Of a stretch of 64,000 nucleotides of DNA, positions 16,634-24,994 are shown one piece after another. Position 1 is the first letter of the stretch. Each line of letters opens with the position of its first letter. The translations under genes were made by a program, and so were the position numbers. The DNA lies in assembly GCF_039649665.1 (NCBI RefSeq), contig NZ_JBDJAW010000002.1, positions 310,001 through 374,000 on the forward strand. The letters run 5' to 3'. Source of the stretch: Microbispora sp. ZYX-F-249. Lineage in GTDB: Bacteria > Actinomycetota > Actinomycetes > Streptosporangiales > Streptosporangiaceae. A model generated the notes under the pieces. The model made no database searches. It was not told the DNA's origin and saw only the letters and a program-made list of their open reading frames with translations.

Positions 16634-17421
16634 GGAAGACCGCCGTCGTCACGGGCGGGGCGTCGGGGATCGGGCGGGCCGTCGCCGCCGAGCTCGTACG
16701 GCGCGGCGTCCACGTCACGATCGCCGACGTCCGGGGCACCGAGGACGCCGCCAAGGAGCTCGGCTGCGCGGGCGTCGTGTGCGACGTCTCCGACGCGGAG
16801 GCCGTACGGGAACTGGTCACCGGGGTGGCCGCCGAGCACGGGCGGCTCGACTTCCTGTTCAACAACGCGGGCATCGCGGTGGGCGGCCGCGCCGAGGAGT
16901 TCACGCTCGACCACTGGAACCGGACGATCGACGTGAACCTGCGCGGGGTGGTCCACGGCGTGCACGCGGCGTACCCGCTCATGATCGAGCAGGGCTTCGG
17001 GCACATCGTCAACACCGCGTCGCTGGCCGGGCTCACCCCCGCGCCCATGATGCTGCCGTACACGACGACCAAGCACGCCGTCGTCGGGCTGTCGCTCGCG
17101 CTGCGGGCCGAGGCGGCGGCGCACGGCGTGCGGGTCAGCGCGGTCTGCCCCGGATTCACGGACACCCCGCTGCTGGACAACGCCAACCCCGGGCTGCCGC
17201 AGACCGAGATCGGCCTGCGCGCCCGCACGGCGGCCGTGCGGGCCCAGGGGCGCCTGTATCCCGTGGAGTCGCTCGCCCGCGACGTCCTGCGCGGCGTGGC
17301 CGCCGACCGGGCGCTCATCGTGGCGCCCGCGTCCGCCCGGGCCACCTGGCGGGCCGTACGGCTCTCGCCCGCCCTGGCGGTGCGGGCGGCCGGGACGGCC
17401 TTCCGCCGGATCACGCGCTGA
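16630..17421 (+). CDS. Short-chain dehydrogenase/reductase
   Basis: 263 residues from a GTG overlapping the oxygenase stop. The classical SDR layout is complete: TGGASGIG cofactor motif (8-15), NNAG (78-81), catalytic Ser131 in NTASLAG and YTTTK (Tyr144, Lys148). The acidic residue after strand two (IADVRG) suggests NAD preference. The C-terminal tail (VAPASARATWRAVRL...) is basic and hydrophobic, as in SDRs that associate with membranes or act on lipids. The coupling to the diiron oxygenase implies a shared pathway, possibly oxidation then reduction of a lipid or amine; this is inference. Confidence 0.87.
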   Translation: MRKTAVVTGGASGIGRAVAAELVRRGVHVTIADVRGTEDAAKELGCAGVVCDVSDAEAVRELVTGVAAEHGRLDFLFNNAGIAVGGRAEEFTLDHWNRTIDVNLRGVVHGVHAAYPLMIEQGFGHIVNTASLAGLTPAPMMLPYTTTKHAVVGLSLALRAEAAAHGVRVSAVCPGFTDTPLLDNANPGLPQTEIGLRARTAAVRAQGRLYPVESLARDVLRGVAADRALIVAPASARATWRAVRLSPALAVRAAGTAFRRITR

Positions 17422-17436
17422 TCCCCGGCCGGATCA
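17419..17436. terminator. Dyad spanning both stop codons of a convergent gene pair
   Basis: TGATCC (17419-17424) pairs with GGATCA (17431-17436) around CCGGCC. The left arm begins with the SDR stop TGA and the right arm ends with the GH43 stop on the other strand. It could serve as a compact bidirectional terminator, although no U-run follows. Confidence 0.4.
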
Positions 17437-19002
17437 CGGACTCAGGGGCAGGTACTCGAACCAGTCGAACGCGGCGACGTTGGAGCTCGGGCGGCCGTTG
17501 GAGCTGGCGTACATGCCGACGTAGGCCCCGGTGAAGCCGCCGGCGACCGCCGTGCTGAGGATCCTGCCGTCCACCGGGTCGCCGAGGTCGGTCCACTCCC
17601 CCGCCGTCACGGCGTACCTGGCCTGGTAGGCCTGCCCGCGCGCCTCGACGCCGAGGTACAGCCGCCGCTGGCCCGGCACCCGTACGGAGGCGAGCAGGTC
17701 GTCGCCGCCCGCCTTCCTGCGGACGAGTTCGAGACCGCGCTGGGTCCGCACGAGCAGCACGTGGTGATCGTCGTTCTGCACCAGCGCGAGCCCGGCGCAC
17801 TCCCCGGCCGCGGGCGTGAAGTCGAGCGCGGCGTGGACGGCGAAGTCCATGTGCTGCTGCCGCCGGGCGACCAGGCTCGGGTTGACCCGCTGGGCCAGCG
17901 TCTCGGGCCGCAGCCGCAGGCGCAGCCGGCTGTCGCCGAGGCTCCAGTAGGGCGCGCGCGGGGTGCGCAGGTGGTTCCAGACCGGGGAGAGCCGGCCGGC
18001 GTCGAAGTGGTCGCAGGCGGGGACGGCGGGCCAGCGGTGCTCGGGCAGCGTGGGCCCCGCGGCCACGGGCTCGACCCGGGCGGCGACCGGCCAGCCGTCC
18101 TCCCAGGTGACCCGGGTGAGGAAGGTCTCCCTGCCCAGGTTGTCGCCCCGCACGTTGCCGGCGCCCAGGTCGCCGGGGGTGCCGTACGGGCGCGTGGCCA
18201 GCAGCACCATCCACCACTCGCCGTCCTGGGTCTCCACCAGGTCGGCGTGGCCCGTGCAGGCGATGGGATGGCCGAGGCCGAGATGCCGGTGGGTGAGGAT
18301 CGGGTTGCGCGGGTTCGGCTCGTACGGCCCGGTCACGTGGTCGGCCCTGGCCACCACGACCGCGTGGTCGTACGACGTGCCGCCCTCCGAGGTCAGCAGG
18401 TAGTACCTGCCACCGATCTTGTACAGGTGCGGGCCCTCCGACCATATGGCGCCCCGCTGGGCGGCCTCCCAGATGATCCGCTCCTCGCCGCGCTGCTCCA
18501 GCGTGACCGGGTCGAGCTCCACCAGGTAGATCTCGTTGTCGCCGCGGTAGCGGCCCGGGTCCTTCTCCCTGGTGCCGGTGAGCCAGATCCGGCCGTCGTC
18601 GTCGAACAGCAGCGAGGGGTCGATGCCGCGGGTGCCCGGCAGCCATCGCGGCTCGCTCCAGGGGCCCGCGGGGTCGGTCGCGGTGACGATGAAGTTCCCC
18701 GGCCCGTCCACCAGCGTGGTGACGACGTAGAAGACGCCGTCGTGGTGGCGGATGGTGGCGGCGTAGACGCCGCCCGACGGCCGGATGCCGTCCAGGTCGA
18801 GCTGGGACGGACGGTCGAGCACGTGCCCGAGCTGCCGCCAGTTGACCAGGTCGCGGCTGTGGAAGACCGGCACCCCGGGGAACCACTCGAAGCTGGAGGT
18901 CACCAGGTAGTAGTCCTCACCCACCCGGCACACCGATGGATCGGGGTGGAACCCGGGGATGACCGGATTCCGGTACTCCCACCCGTCGACTCCGTCGATC
19001 AT
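17434..19002 (-). CDS. Glycoside hydrolase family 43 (beta-xylosidase/arabinofuranosidase type)
   Basis: 522 residues from the ATG at 19002, which has GAGGGGAC upstream; longer forms are not supported. The five-bladed propeller carries the three GH43 acidic residues: base Asp21 in GFHPDPS, pKa-modulating Asp128 in RGIDPSLLF and acid Glu189 in IWSEGPH. A C-terminal beta-sandwich (from about 325) matches the XynB-like accessory domain of beta-xylosidases. There is no signal peptide, so it is likely cytoplasmic and processes imported xylo-oligosaccharides released by the upstream xylanase. It lies 166 bases after the xylanase on the same strand, separated by a 14-base-pair hairpin that may lower its expression. 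Confidence 0.92.
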   Translation of the reverse strand: MIDGVDGWEYRNPVIPGFHPDPSVCRVGEDYYLVTSSFEWFPGVPVFHSRDLVNWRQLGHVLDRPSQLDLDGIRPSGGVYAATIRHHDGVFYVVTTLVDGPGNFIVTATDPAGPWSEPRWLPGTRGIDPSLLFDDDGRIWLTGTREKDPGRYRGDNEIYLVELDPVTLEQRGEERIIWEAAQRGAIWSEGPHLYKIGGRYYLLTSEGGTSYDHAVVVARADHVTGPYEPNPRNPILTHRHLGLGHPIACTGHADLVETQDGEWWMVLLATRPYGTPGDLGAGNVRGDNLGRETFLTRVTWEDGWPVAARVEPVAAGPTLPEHRWPAVPACDHFDAGRLSPVWNHLRTPRAPYWSLGDSRLRLRLRPETLAQRVNPSLVARRQQHMDFAVHAALDFTPAAGECAGLALVQNDDHHVLLVRTQRGLELVRRKAGGDDLLASVRVPGQRRLYLGVEARGQAYQARYAVTAGEWTDLGDPVDGRILSTAVAGGFTGAYVGMYASSNGRPSSNVAAFDWFEYLPLSP

Positions 19003-19027
19003 TCGTCCCCTCTCTCTCAAGCGTGAC

Positions 19028-19060
19028 CGGCCCGGTTCCCCTTCCCGGGGAACCGGGCCG
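19028..19060 (-). terminator. 14-bp perfect hairpin between xylanase and GH43 genes
   Basis: CGGCCCGGTTCCCC (19028-19041) is perfectly complementary to GGGGAACCGGGCCG (19047-19060) with a TTCCC loop. It is the strongest hairpin I found. It has no U-run on the transcribed strand, so it could be an attenuator, an RNA-processing or stabilising element, or a factor-dependent terminator between two operon genes. Confidence 0.65.
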
Positions 19061-19168
19061 CCCGGCACGGACACGGTGCGCCAGAGCCTCCCAGCGCGGG
19101 GCCTCCCTGCGCCAGGCCCCCGCGGCGGATCCGGCTCCGGTGACCGGTGTCCGGCTGGATCCCGGGGC

Positions 19169-22100
19169 TCAGCGCCGCAGTCGCAGCACGCCCCAGTGGC
19201 TGGTGTCCCGGTAGCCCTGGCCGGTGGCGTCGCTCCAGGTCACCGCGCTCGTACGGGCGGTCCCCGCGGCGTCGTTGACCTGGACGTCGAAGCCGAGCAG
19301 CGCGCCGTCCTCCAGGGTGAACGTGGGCAGTCTCACGGCCGCCTCGACCACGTATCCGCCGGGGACGACCTTCGCGGCGGCCGTCAGGTTGTCCTTCACG
19401 CCCGCGGCGTCGAAGGTGCCGCCGACGCTGGTCCTGCCGGAGAAGCTGATTCGGTACTGGCCGTCGTCGTCGCCGTAGCCCCTGGTCTTGCCGTTGCCGG
19501 GGTCGACGAAGAACTCCACCGAGTCCTGCTCCCAGGGGTTGTCCGACTGCTCGCTGAGCGCAGGGTCGGAGACCTGCGCCAGCAGGTAGAGCGTCCCGCC
19601 GCTCCACAGGGCCCGGGCCCGCGCCGTCGCCCCGGACGTGCCCTGGATCCACGTGGCGGTGCGGATCTCCGGCGCCTCCGCCCAGGCCCGGTCGACGGCG
19701 CCGTCGACCACGGGCTGCCGCCGGGGCGCCGTGGTGAGCTTCACCGCCGGCACGGCCGTCACCGTGCCGGTCCACGAGGTCTGCGACCCGCCGGAGGCGT
19801 CCCTGACCACCACGCCGACGTCGGCGCCGAGGGGAAGCCGCGCCTCCACCCGGTAGCCGCCGGGCGTCTTCTTCACGGCCGCGTCCACGCCGTGCGGGTG
19901 GCCGCCGTCGCGCCCGACCGCGTACGGCCTGCCGCCCACGGTGAACGTCACGCGGTCGCCCCGGTCGTCGTCCGGGTCGCGCACCTCGGCCAGGACGTAC
20001 AGCCACTTGGCCGACGAGCGGGCCTGGAACCCCGCCGACACCTGGCCCACCCGGGCGATGGGGACATCGGGCAGCAGGTCCCATTCGAGGTCGCGTCCGC
20101 CGTCCACCTTCGGCGTCGCGGCGGGGGCCTCCAGCCTGCGCACCAGCGGCGGCAGCTTCGCCGGGTCGGCGATGCCCCAGTACGCCGGCTTGGCCTGGAG
20201 CTCGTCGTCGAAGAGCAGCGGCGCGTTCAGCCGGGTGATCGGAAAGGTCGACAGCCACGTGTCGTCGTCCGCCAGGCCCCAGACGGTGACCGAGCTGATC
20301 TCGCTCTCGTGCCTGCGGAAGACGTCGAACAGCTCCTTGTAGCGGTAGCCCTGCTCGGCGAGCACCTCCGCGGGGATGGTGTCCCACGTGGAGACGAAGT
20401 CGGGGTAGACGCTCACGTCCAGCTCGGTGATCTGCTGGTCCACGCGGAGCGTCGCGAATTTCTCGACGGTGGCCTCAACCTCGGCGGCGGGCGGCTGCTC
20501 GATGTTCAGGTGGAGCTGGTGACCGACGCCGTCGATCGGCACGCCCTCGGCCTTCAGCTTCTTCACCAGGGCGTACAACGCCTCCCGCTTGCGCGGGAAC
20601 TCGGTGTTGTAGTCGTTGACGAACAGCTTGGCCGCCGGGTCGGTCTCGCGCGCGACGCGGAAGGCCGTGCGGATGAAGTCGAGGCCGGTGATCTGGAACC
20701 ACTTCGACCGGCGCAGCCCGTCGGGCTGGTTCTCGTCGATCACCTCGTTGACCACGTCCCAGACCGCGATCTTGCCCTTGTACCGGCCGACCAGGGTCTT
20801 GACGTGGTTCTCCAGCCGCTTCAGCAGCAGCGCCTTGTCCTGCGCGGAGGAGGTGAGGTCGCGGTCGCCGTCCTTGAACACCCAGTCGGGCGTCTGGCTG
20901 TGCCAGGCGAGCGTGTGCCCGCGGAAGGTCAGCCCGTGCTGGACGGCGTAGTTCACCAGGTAGTCGCCCTCGGCGAAGCTGAACTCGCCCTCGCGCGGCT
21001 CGGTCGCGTCCCACTTGAGGTCGTTGCCGGGGGTGACGCCGCCGAAGTGCTTGAGCAGCAGGTCGCCGTGCTCGCCGAGCGTCTGGGCGCGGGAGATCGC
21101 CGCCCCCATGGTGAACGGCACCTCGTCCTTCAGCGAGGGGATGGCGGTCTGGATCGGCGTGGGCTCGACGTACGTCAGCGTGAAGTCGTCCAGGTAGAAG
21201 GGGAAGGTCCCGTCGTCGGACTCCACGTAGACGCTGAGGAAGTCCGCGTCGTAGGCGAGGGTGTAGGTGCCGGTGAGCTGGACCCACTGTCCCGCCGGGA
21301 CCGCCTTCGGCGCGGCCACCCGCTCGTAGCTGGGTGTGCCGCCGGTCCGGCGCTCGATCGACAGGCCGAGGTTGCCCGAGGTCGTGTCGGGGCCGAGGCG
21401 CACCCAGGCCGACAGCGTGTACTTCGACCCCTTGGCCATCTTGCCCAGCACGCTGATCGCCGGGCCGTCCCACGAGGCCGAGCGGCCGGTGACGGCGAGG
21501 CTGCGCGTGCCGCCGTGCGCCGCCTCCGTGCTCGCCGTCAGGGACGCCGAGGCGCGCGGCGACCAGCCCTGCGCCGTGCCGGTCTCGAAGTCGGTGGCGA
21601 GCCCGGAGCGCGAGGGGTCGGTGTCGGAGGTGACGACGATGTCGTCGATGTAGTACTTCGCGGTGGCGTCGGAGCTCTCGGCGTAGAGCTGCAGGCCGGT
21701 GGAGTCGGCGCCGAAGGAGTAGGTGCCCGACAGCTCGGCCCAGCCGCCGTCGGTCACGGTGGCGGCGGCGACCCGCTCGTAGGTGGTCTCGCCCCCGTCC
21801 GGGGTGCGCTGCATGGTCAGCGCGATCGTGCCGGACGGCTCCCCGCTCACCATCCGCGCGTACGCGGTCACCTGGTAGGTGACGCCCTTCTCGAAGGGCG
21901 GGCTGATGGACGCCCCGTGCCAGGTCGCGGTGCGGCCGGAGGTGAGCAGGGAGCGTGACCCCGAGTGCGCGGCGTCCGAGGTCGCGCCGACCTCGACCCC
22001 GTCGCCTCTGGGCCCCCATCCCTGGGTGGTGCCGTCTTCGAAGTCGTACTTCGCGACCTGCACGGCCGCGGCGGCGGCGGGAGCCGCGTTCGCCACGACC

Positions 22101-22201
22101 GCCGGCAGTCCCATGAGAGCGCACAAGACGGCCACGGCTGCGGGCCGGACTGGCAGCAAACGCGTAACTACCGCGGCCGTCCGGGAAAGGAGGCTGCGCA
22201 T
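19169..22201 (-). CDS. Secreted modular endo-1,4-beta-xylanase, GH10
   Basis: 1010 residues, ATG with GAGGAG upstream. A signal peptide (about 1-45, cleavage near NAAPAAAAA) precedes two CBM4/9/22-like carbohydrate-binding modules (about 46-192 and 200-345). The GH10 barrel spans about 352-680, with acid/base Glu486 in WDVVNEV and nucleophile Glu593 in ITELDVS. Two CBM9-like modules follow (about 690-805 and 808-1010; the last holds NPWEQDSVEFF). The enzyme would cut xylan outside the cell. It is 22 bases downstream of the GH5 gene and shares its operators. Modular order CBM22-CBM22-GH10-CBM9-CBM9 is that of large thermophile xylanases; modules were assigned by eye. Confidence 0.93.
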   Translation of the reverse strand: MRSLLSRTAAVVTRLLPVRPAAVAVLCALMGLPAVVANAAPAAAAAVQVAKYDFEDGTTQGWGPRGDGVEVGATSDAAHSGSRSLLTSGRTATWHGASISPPFEKGVTYQVTAYARMVSGEPSGTIALTMQRTPDGGETTYERVAAATVTDGGWAELSGTYSFGADSTGLQLYAESSDATAKYYIDDIVVTSDTDPSRSGLATDFETGTAQGWSPRASASLTASTEAAHGGTRSLAVTGRSASWDGPAISVLGKMAKGSKYTLSAWVRLGPDTTSGNLGLSIERRTGGTPSYERVAAPKAVPAGQWVQLTGTYTLAYDADFLSVYVESDDGTFPFYLDDFTLTYVEPTPIQTAIPSLKDEVPFTMGAAISRAQTLGEHGDLLLKHFGGVTPGNDLKWDATEPREGEFSFAEGDYLVNYAVQHGLTFRGHTLAWHSQTPDWVFKDGDRDLTSSAQDKALLLKRLENHVKTLVGRYKGKIAVWDVVNEVIDENQPDGLRRSKWFQITGLDFIRTAFRVARETDPAAKLFVNDYNTEFPRKREALYALVKKLKAEGVPIDGVGHQLHLNIEQPPAAEVEATVEKFATLRVDQQITELDVSVYPDFVSTWDTIPAEVLAEQGYRYKELFDVFRRHESEISSVTVWGLADDDTWLSTFPITRLNAPLLFDDELQAKPAYWGIADPAKLPPLVRRLEAPAATPKVDGGRDLEWDLLPDVPIARVGQVSAGFQARSSAKWLYVLAEVRDPDDDRGDRVTFTVGGRPYAVGRDGGHPHGVDAAVKKTPGGYRVEARLPLGADVGVVVRDASGGSQTSWTGTVTAVPAVKLTTAPRRQPVVDGAVDRAWAEAPEIRTATWIQGTSGATARARALWSGGTLYLLAQVSDPALSEQSDNPWEQDSVEFFVDPGNGKTRGYGDDDGQYRISFSGRTSVGGTFDAAGVKDNLTAAAKVVPGGYVVEAAVRLPTFTLEDGALLGFDVQVNDAAGTARTSAVTWSDATGQGYRDTSHWGVLRLRR

Positions 22202-22223
22202 CGGGGGGTCTCCTCGTGCCGCG

Positions 22224-23600
22224 CTAGCGCGCGGACAGGTTGTCGGCGAGAAGCCGGATCAGAGGCTCGCGCCGGGTGCAGTGGGACAGGGCGAAGGAGT
22301 CGGCGAGCGCGAGCAGCTCGCCGTCGTCCAGCCCGCGGAACAGGTCGGCGTACTCGGGGAGCAGCGCCTGCGCGATCAGGATGTGCCGGATGAGGTCGTC
22401 GGTCTGGTAGCGGGCGCCCCACGGGTAAGGGTCCCAGCTGGGGAACTCGGTGTCGATCAGCCGGTGCAGCGGCGCGAGCTCGCCCGCCGTCTCCTCCATC
22501 GTCGAGCCCCATCGGTCGGCGCCGAGCCGCTTCTTCTTCGCCATGAACGGCCCGAACCGCTCCATGTACGACCCGCCGGCGCAGACCAGGCCCTGCAGGC
22601 CGACGTCCTTGTAGGTCCAGATGGACCAGCCGGCCTCGTACGCGTCGAAGATCTCCAGCTGGTCGCGCAGGACCTGGTAGCGCTGCTCGTCCACCGCGGG
22701 GTCACCGGTGTAGACGGGCCCGAACTCCCCGACCCAGATCGGCGTGCCGGTCTCCCGCTGGAAGGTGGTGCGGCGGGCGAAGGTGCGCTCCAGCTCGTCG
22801 CGGTCGCACCACTCGCCCCTGGTGAAGCCCGGGTAGGGGCCGCCGTGGGCGAACCCGGCCAGCGCGTAGTCGTGGCAGACGAAAACGGTGTTCTCGTAGA
22901 CCTCGTGGAAGACCGAGAAGTCGGTCGAGTAGGTGTTGCCGTCGAGGAACAGCACGTGACCGGGGTCCACCGCGCGCAGCGCCTTGACCAGACGGTCGTA
23001 GAAGGGCCCGACCACCCTGCCGCTGGGGTCGCCCGGCTCGTTGATCGGGTTGTAGCCCGCCACCCACGGGTTGTCCTTGTAGTGGTCGGCCAGCGCCTCC
23101 CACAGGTGGACCGCCCGGTCCTGGAAGTGCCGGTGCTGCCAGAAGGAGGCGACGTGGGTGGGGTTGTCGGAGTGCCAGTGCTGGTTCTGCGCCCCCGGGA
23201 GCGCGTGCAGGTCGATGACGCTGTAGACGCCGCGCTCACCCAGCATCCCGATCACGCGGTCGAGATGGCGGAAACCGCGCTCGACGATCTCCATCGGCCG
23301 GTCGTCGGTCTCGAAGTGGCGGTAGTTCACCGGGATCCGCACGCAGTTGACGCCCATGTCCCGCAGCAGGTCGGCGTCGGCCTCGGTGAAGAACGAGGTG
23401 AGGAAGCGGTCGAAGAACAGCTCGTAGCGTTCCTCGCCGAGCACTTCCAGCACAGCCGCGCGCATGGAGGACTCGTCGGCCGCGTAGCCGGTGATGAAGT
23501 TCTCCATGTTGAGCCAGCCGCCCAGGCCGACCCCCCGCAGCCGGACCGTGCCGCCCGTCTCGTCTACCAGCCGGGATCCGGACACACGCAGCAGCGTCAT
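22224..23600 (-). CDS. Glycoside hydrolase family 5-like enzyme
   Basis: 458 residues, ATG with GAGGAG upstream. The TIM-barrel catalytic pair is visible: acid/base Glu188 in YNPINEPG and nucleophile Glu292 in WVGEFGP, with RIPVNYRHF (88-96) and IDLHALPG (129-136) as supporting strands. There is no signal peptide, so it acts inside the cell or is exported unusually. Clan A placement is clear; GH5 is the best family guess and the substrate may be a xylan-, mannan- or glucan-derived oligosaccharide. It heads the GH5-GH10-GH43 unit and its promoter overlaps two LacI-type operators. Confidence 0.85.
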   Translation of the reverse strand: MTLLRVSGSRLVDETGGTVRLRGVGLGGWLNMENFITGYAADESSMRAAVLEVLGEERYELFFDRFLTSFFTEADADLLRDMGVNCVRIPVNYRHFETDDRPMEIVERGFRHLDRVIGMLGERGVYSVIDLHALPGAQNQHWHSDNPTHVASFWQHRHFQDRAVHLWEALADHYKDNPWVAGYNPINEPGDPSGRVVGPFYDRLVKALRAVDPGHVLFLDGNTYSTDFSVFHEVYENTVFVCHDYALAGFAHGGPYPGFTRGEWCDRDELERTFARRTTFQRETGTPIWVGEFGPVYTGDPAVDEQRYQVLRDQLEIFDAYEAGWSIWTYKDVGLQGLVCAGGSYMERFGPFMAKKKRLGADRWGSTMEETAGELAPLHRLIDTEFPSWDPYPWGARYQTDDLIRHILIAQALLPEYADLFRGLDDGELLALADSFALSHCTRREPLIRLLADNLSAR

Positions 23601-23685
23601 CGACTCTCCTCAATCTCCGAAAATCCTCGAAACCGGCGGCGTGGCCGGAGGGCGACGGCCCCGCTTCTCCTCGGCGACCCGCTGC

Positions 23686-23718
23686 TGAAAAGTTTCGGCC
23701 AATATCCGAATGTTTCGT
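23686..23718 (-). promoter_or_regulatory. Two LacI-type operators downstream of the GH5 promoter
   Basis: Elements at 23686-23698 (TGAAAAGTTTCGG) and 23706-23718 (CCGAATGTTTCGT) share a GAAA-N-TTTC core and lie 20 bases apart, on the same helix face. The promoter-proximal one should overlap the transcription start. The same element occurs in perfect form before the LacI gene. Confidence 0.65.
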
Positions 23719-23725
23719 GGTCCGG

Positions 23726-23755
23726 AGGATAAGTAAAGCTGACGTTGAGCGTCAA
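23726..23755 (-). promoter_or_regulatory. Promoter of the GH5-xylanase-GH43 unit
   Basis: On the minus strand TTGACG (23755-23750) is followed 18 bases later by TATCCT (23731-23726). Transcription would start near 23719, at the edge of the first operator. A dyad TGACG-TTGAG-CGTCA overlaps the -35 and might bind a second regulator. Confidence 0.55.
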
Positions 23756-23807
23756 GGGCGCTGTCGGCTTGATCACGGCGGTCAACCGTCTCATCAGGAG
23801 GAACCGG

Positions 23808-23837
23808 TTCAGGTATCCCGAAAGTTTCGGCTACGAT
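23808..23837 (+). promoter_or_regulatory. Probable leaderless, autoregulated promoter of the LacI gene
   Basis: TTCAGG (23808-23813) and TACGAT (23832-23837) are 18 bases apart, placing the start of transcription at about the ATG (23845). The perfect palindrome CCGAAAGTTTCGG (23818-23830) sits between the two boxes, so the repressor probably controls its own gene. No ribosome site is present, which fits a leaderless mRNA. Confidence 0.6.
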
Positions 23838-23844
23838 CTGCTTC

Positions 23845-24855
23845 ATGCCAGTGAAAAGGCGGGTGACCATCGCCCAGATAGCGGAGGAGGCCGGAGTCTC
23901 CGTTCCGACCGTGTCCAAGGTGATCAACGGCCGTCCCGAGGTGGCGCCGGAGACCCGTCAGCGGGTGGAGCGCCTCCTGCAGAAGCACGGCTACCAGCGC
24001 AGGACGGGACAGGGCGACGGCCCGGTCGGTTTACTGGACCTGGTGTTCGCCGAGATCGAGAGCCCGTGGGCCATGGAACTGGTGCGCGGAGCCGAGCAGG
24101 CGGCGCACGAGGCCGCCGCGAGCGTGGTGATCTCCGTGCTGCACACGCACGCGGGCCCCGGCCGTGACTGGCTCGAACGCATCGCGGCGCGGCGCACGGA
24201 CGGTGTGATCATCGTCAGCTCCCGGCTCTCGGTGCGGCAGCAGGGCCAGCTCAGCGCCCGCTCGATCCCGTTCGTCGTCGTCGACCCCGAGGGCGAGCCG
24301 CCGCCCGGCGTGGCGTCGGTCGGCGCGACCAACTGGCACGGCGGCCTGGCGGCCACGCGCCACCTCCTCGACCTCGGCCACGCCCGGATCGGCATGATCG
24401 GCGGTCCGCCCGACATGCTCTGCAGCCGGGCCAGGATCGACGGCTACCGCGCCGCGCTGGAGACCGCCGGGGTGTCCATCGACCCCGAGCTCATCCGGTA
24501 CGGCGACTTCCTGGTCAACTCGGGCCACGACGCCGGTCACGCGCTGCTCTCGCTGGACAACCCCCCGACCGCCATCTTCGCCGGCAGCGACATGCAGGCG
24601 TTCGGCGTGTTCGAGGCGGCCAGGCAGCGGGGCCTGCGGGTGCCCGAGGACCTCAGCGTGGTCGGCTTCGACGACCTGCCGCTGTCCCGGTCCGCGTGGC
24701 CGCCGCTGACCACCGTGCGGCAGCCGCTGGAGGAGATGGCCGCGCTGGCCGCGCGCATGGTGCTGGCCATGGGCCGGGGCGAGAACACCGAGGCCCGCCG
24801 GGTCGAGCTGTCCACCGATCTGGTGATAAGGGAGAGCACCGCGAGTCCCCGGTGA
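23845..24855 (+). CDS. LacI family transcriptional repressor of the xylan genes
   Basis: 336 residues. The N-terminal helix-turn-helix is VTIAQIAEEAGVSVPTVSKV (7-26) with the hinge helix following, then a periplasmic-binding-protein-like sensor domain (about 60-330) containing TAIFAGSDMQAFG and SVVGFDDLPLS. The gene is divergent from the GH5-xylanase-GH43 unit, and GAAA-N-TTTC operators occupy both promoters, like the CGAAA-N-TTTCG boxes I recall from Streptomyces xylanase genes and their LacI regulators. The inducer is probably a xylo-oligosaccharide (inference). The start may be leaderless; the GTG at 23851 is an alternative. Confidence 0.9.
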   Translation: MPVKRRVTIAQIAEEAGVSVPTVSKVINGRPEVAPETRQRVERLLQKHGYQRRTGQGDGPVGLLDLVFAEIESPWAMELVRGAEQAAHEAAASVVISVLHTHAGPGRDWLERIAARRTDGVIIVSSRLSVRQQGQLSARSIPFVVVDPEGEPPPGVASVGATNWHGGLAATRHLLDLGHARIGMIGGPPDMLCSRARIDGYRAALETAGVSIDPELIRYGDFLVNSGHDAGHALLSLDNPPTAIFAGSDMQAFGVFEAARQRGLRVPEDLSVVGFDDLPLSRSAWPPLTTVRQPLEEMAALAARMVLAMGRGENTEARRVELSTDLVIRESTASPR

Positions 24856-24994
24856 AAGCCCGGCGGAACGACGAAACCGGGACCGGTCCATGATCGTCCA
24901 AAATGGGAGCGCATGGACGAACGGGGGCGGGATGGCTGGCGAACACGCTAAGGTTTCTGCGGATATCGCCGGGTTCGCGGGACGGGGCTGACGG

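Noticed and set aside
18959..21958. 999-codon open frame opposite the xylanase and GH43 genes
   Set aside because: Low-complexity Arg/Gly/Val-rich translation without domains; the minus strand encodes clear GH10 and GH43 enzymes.
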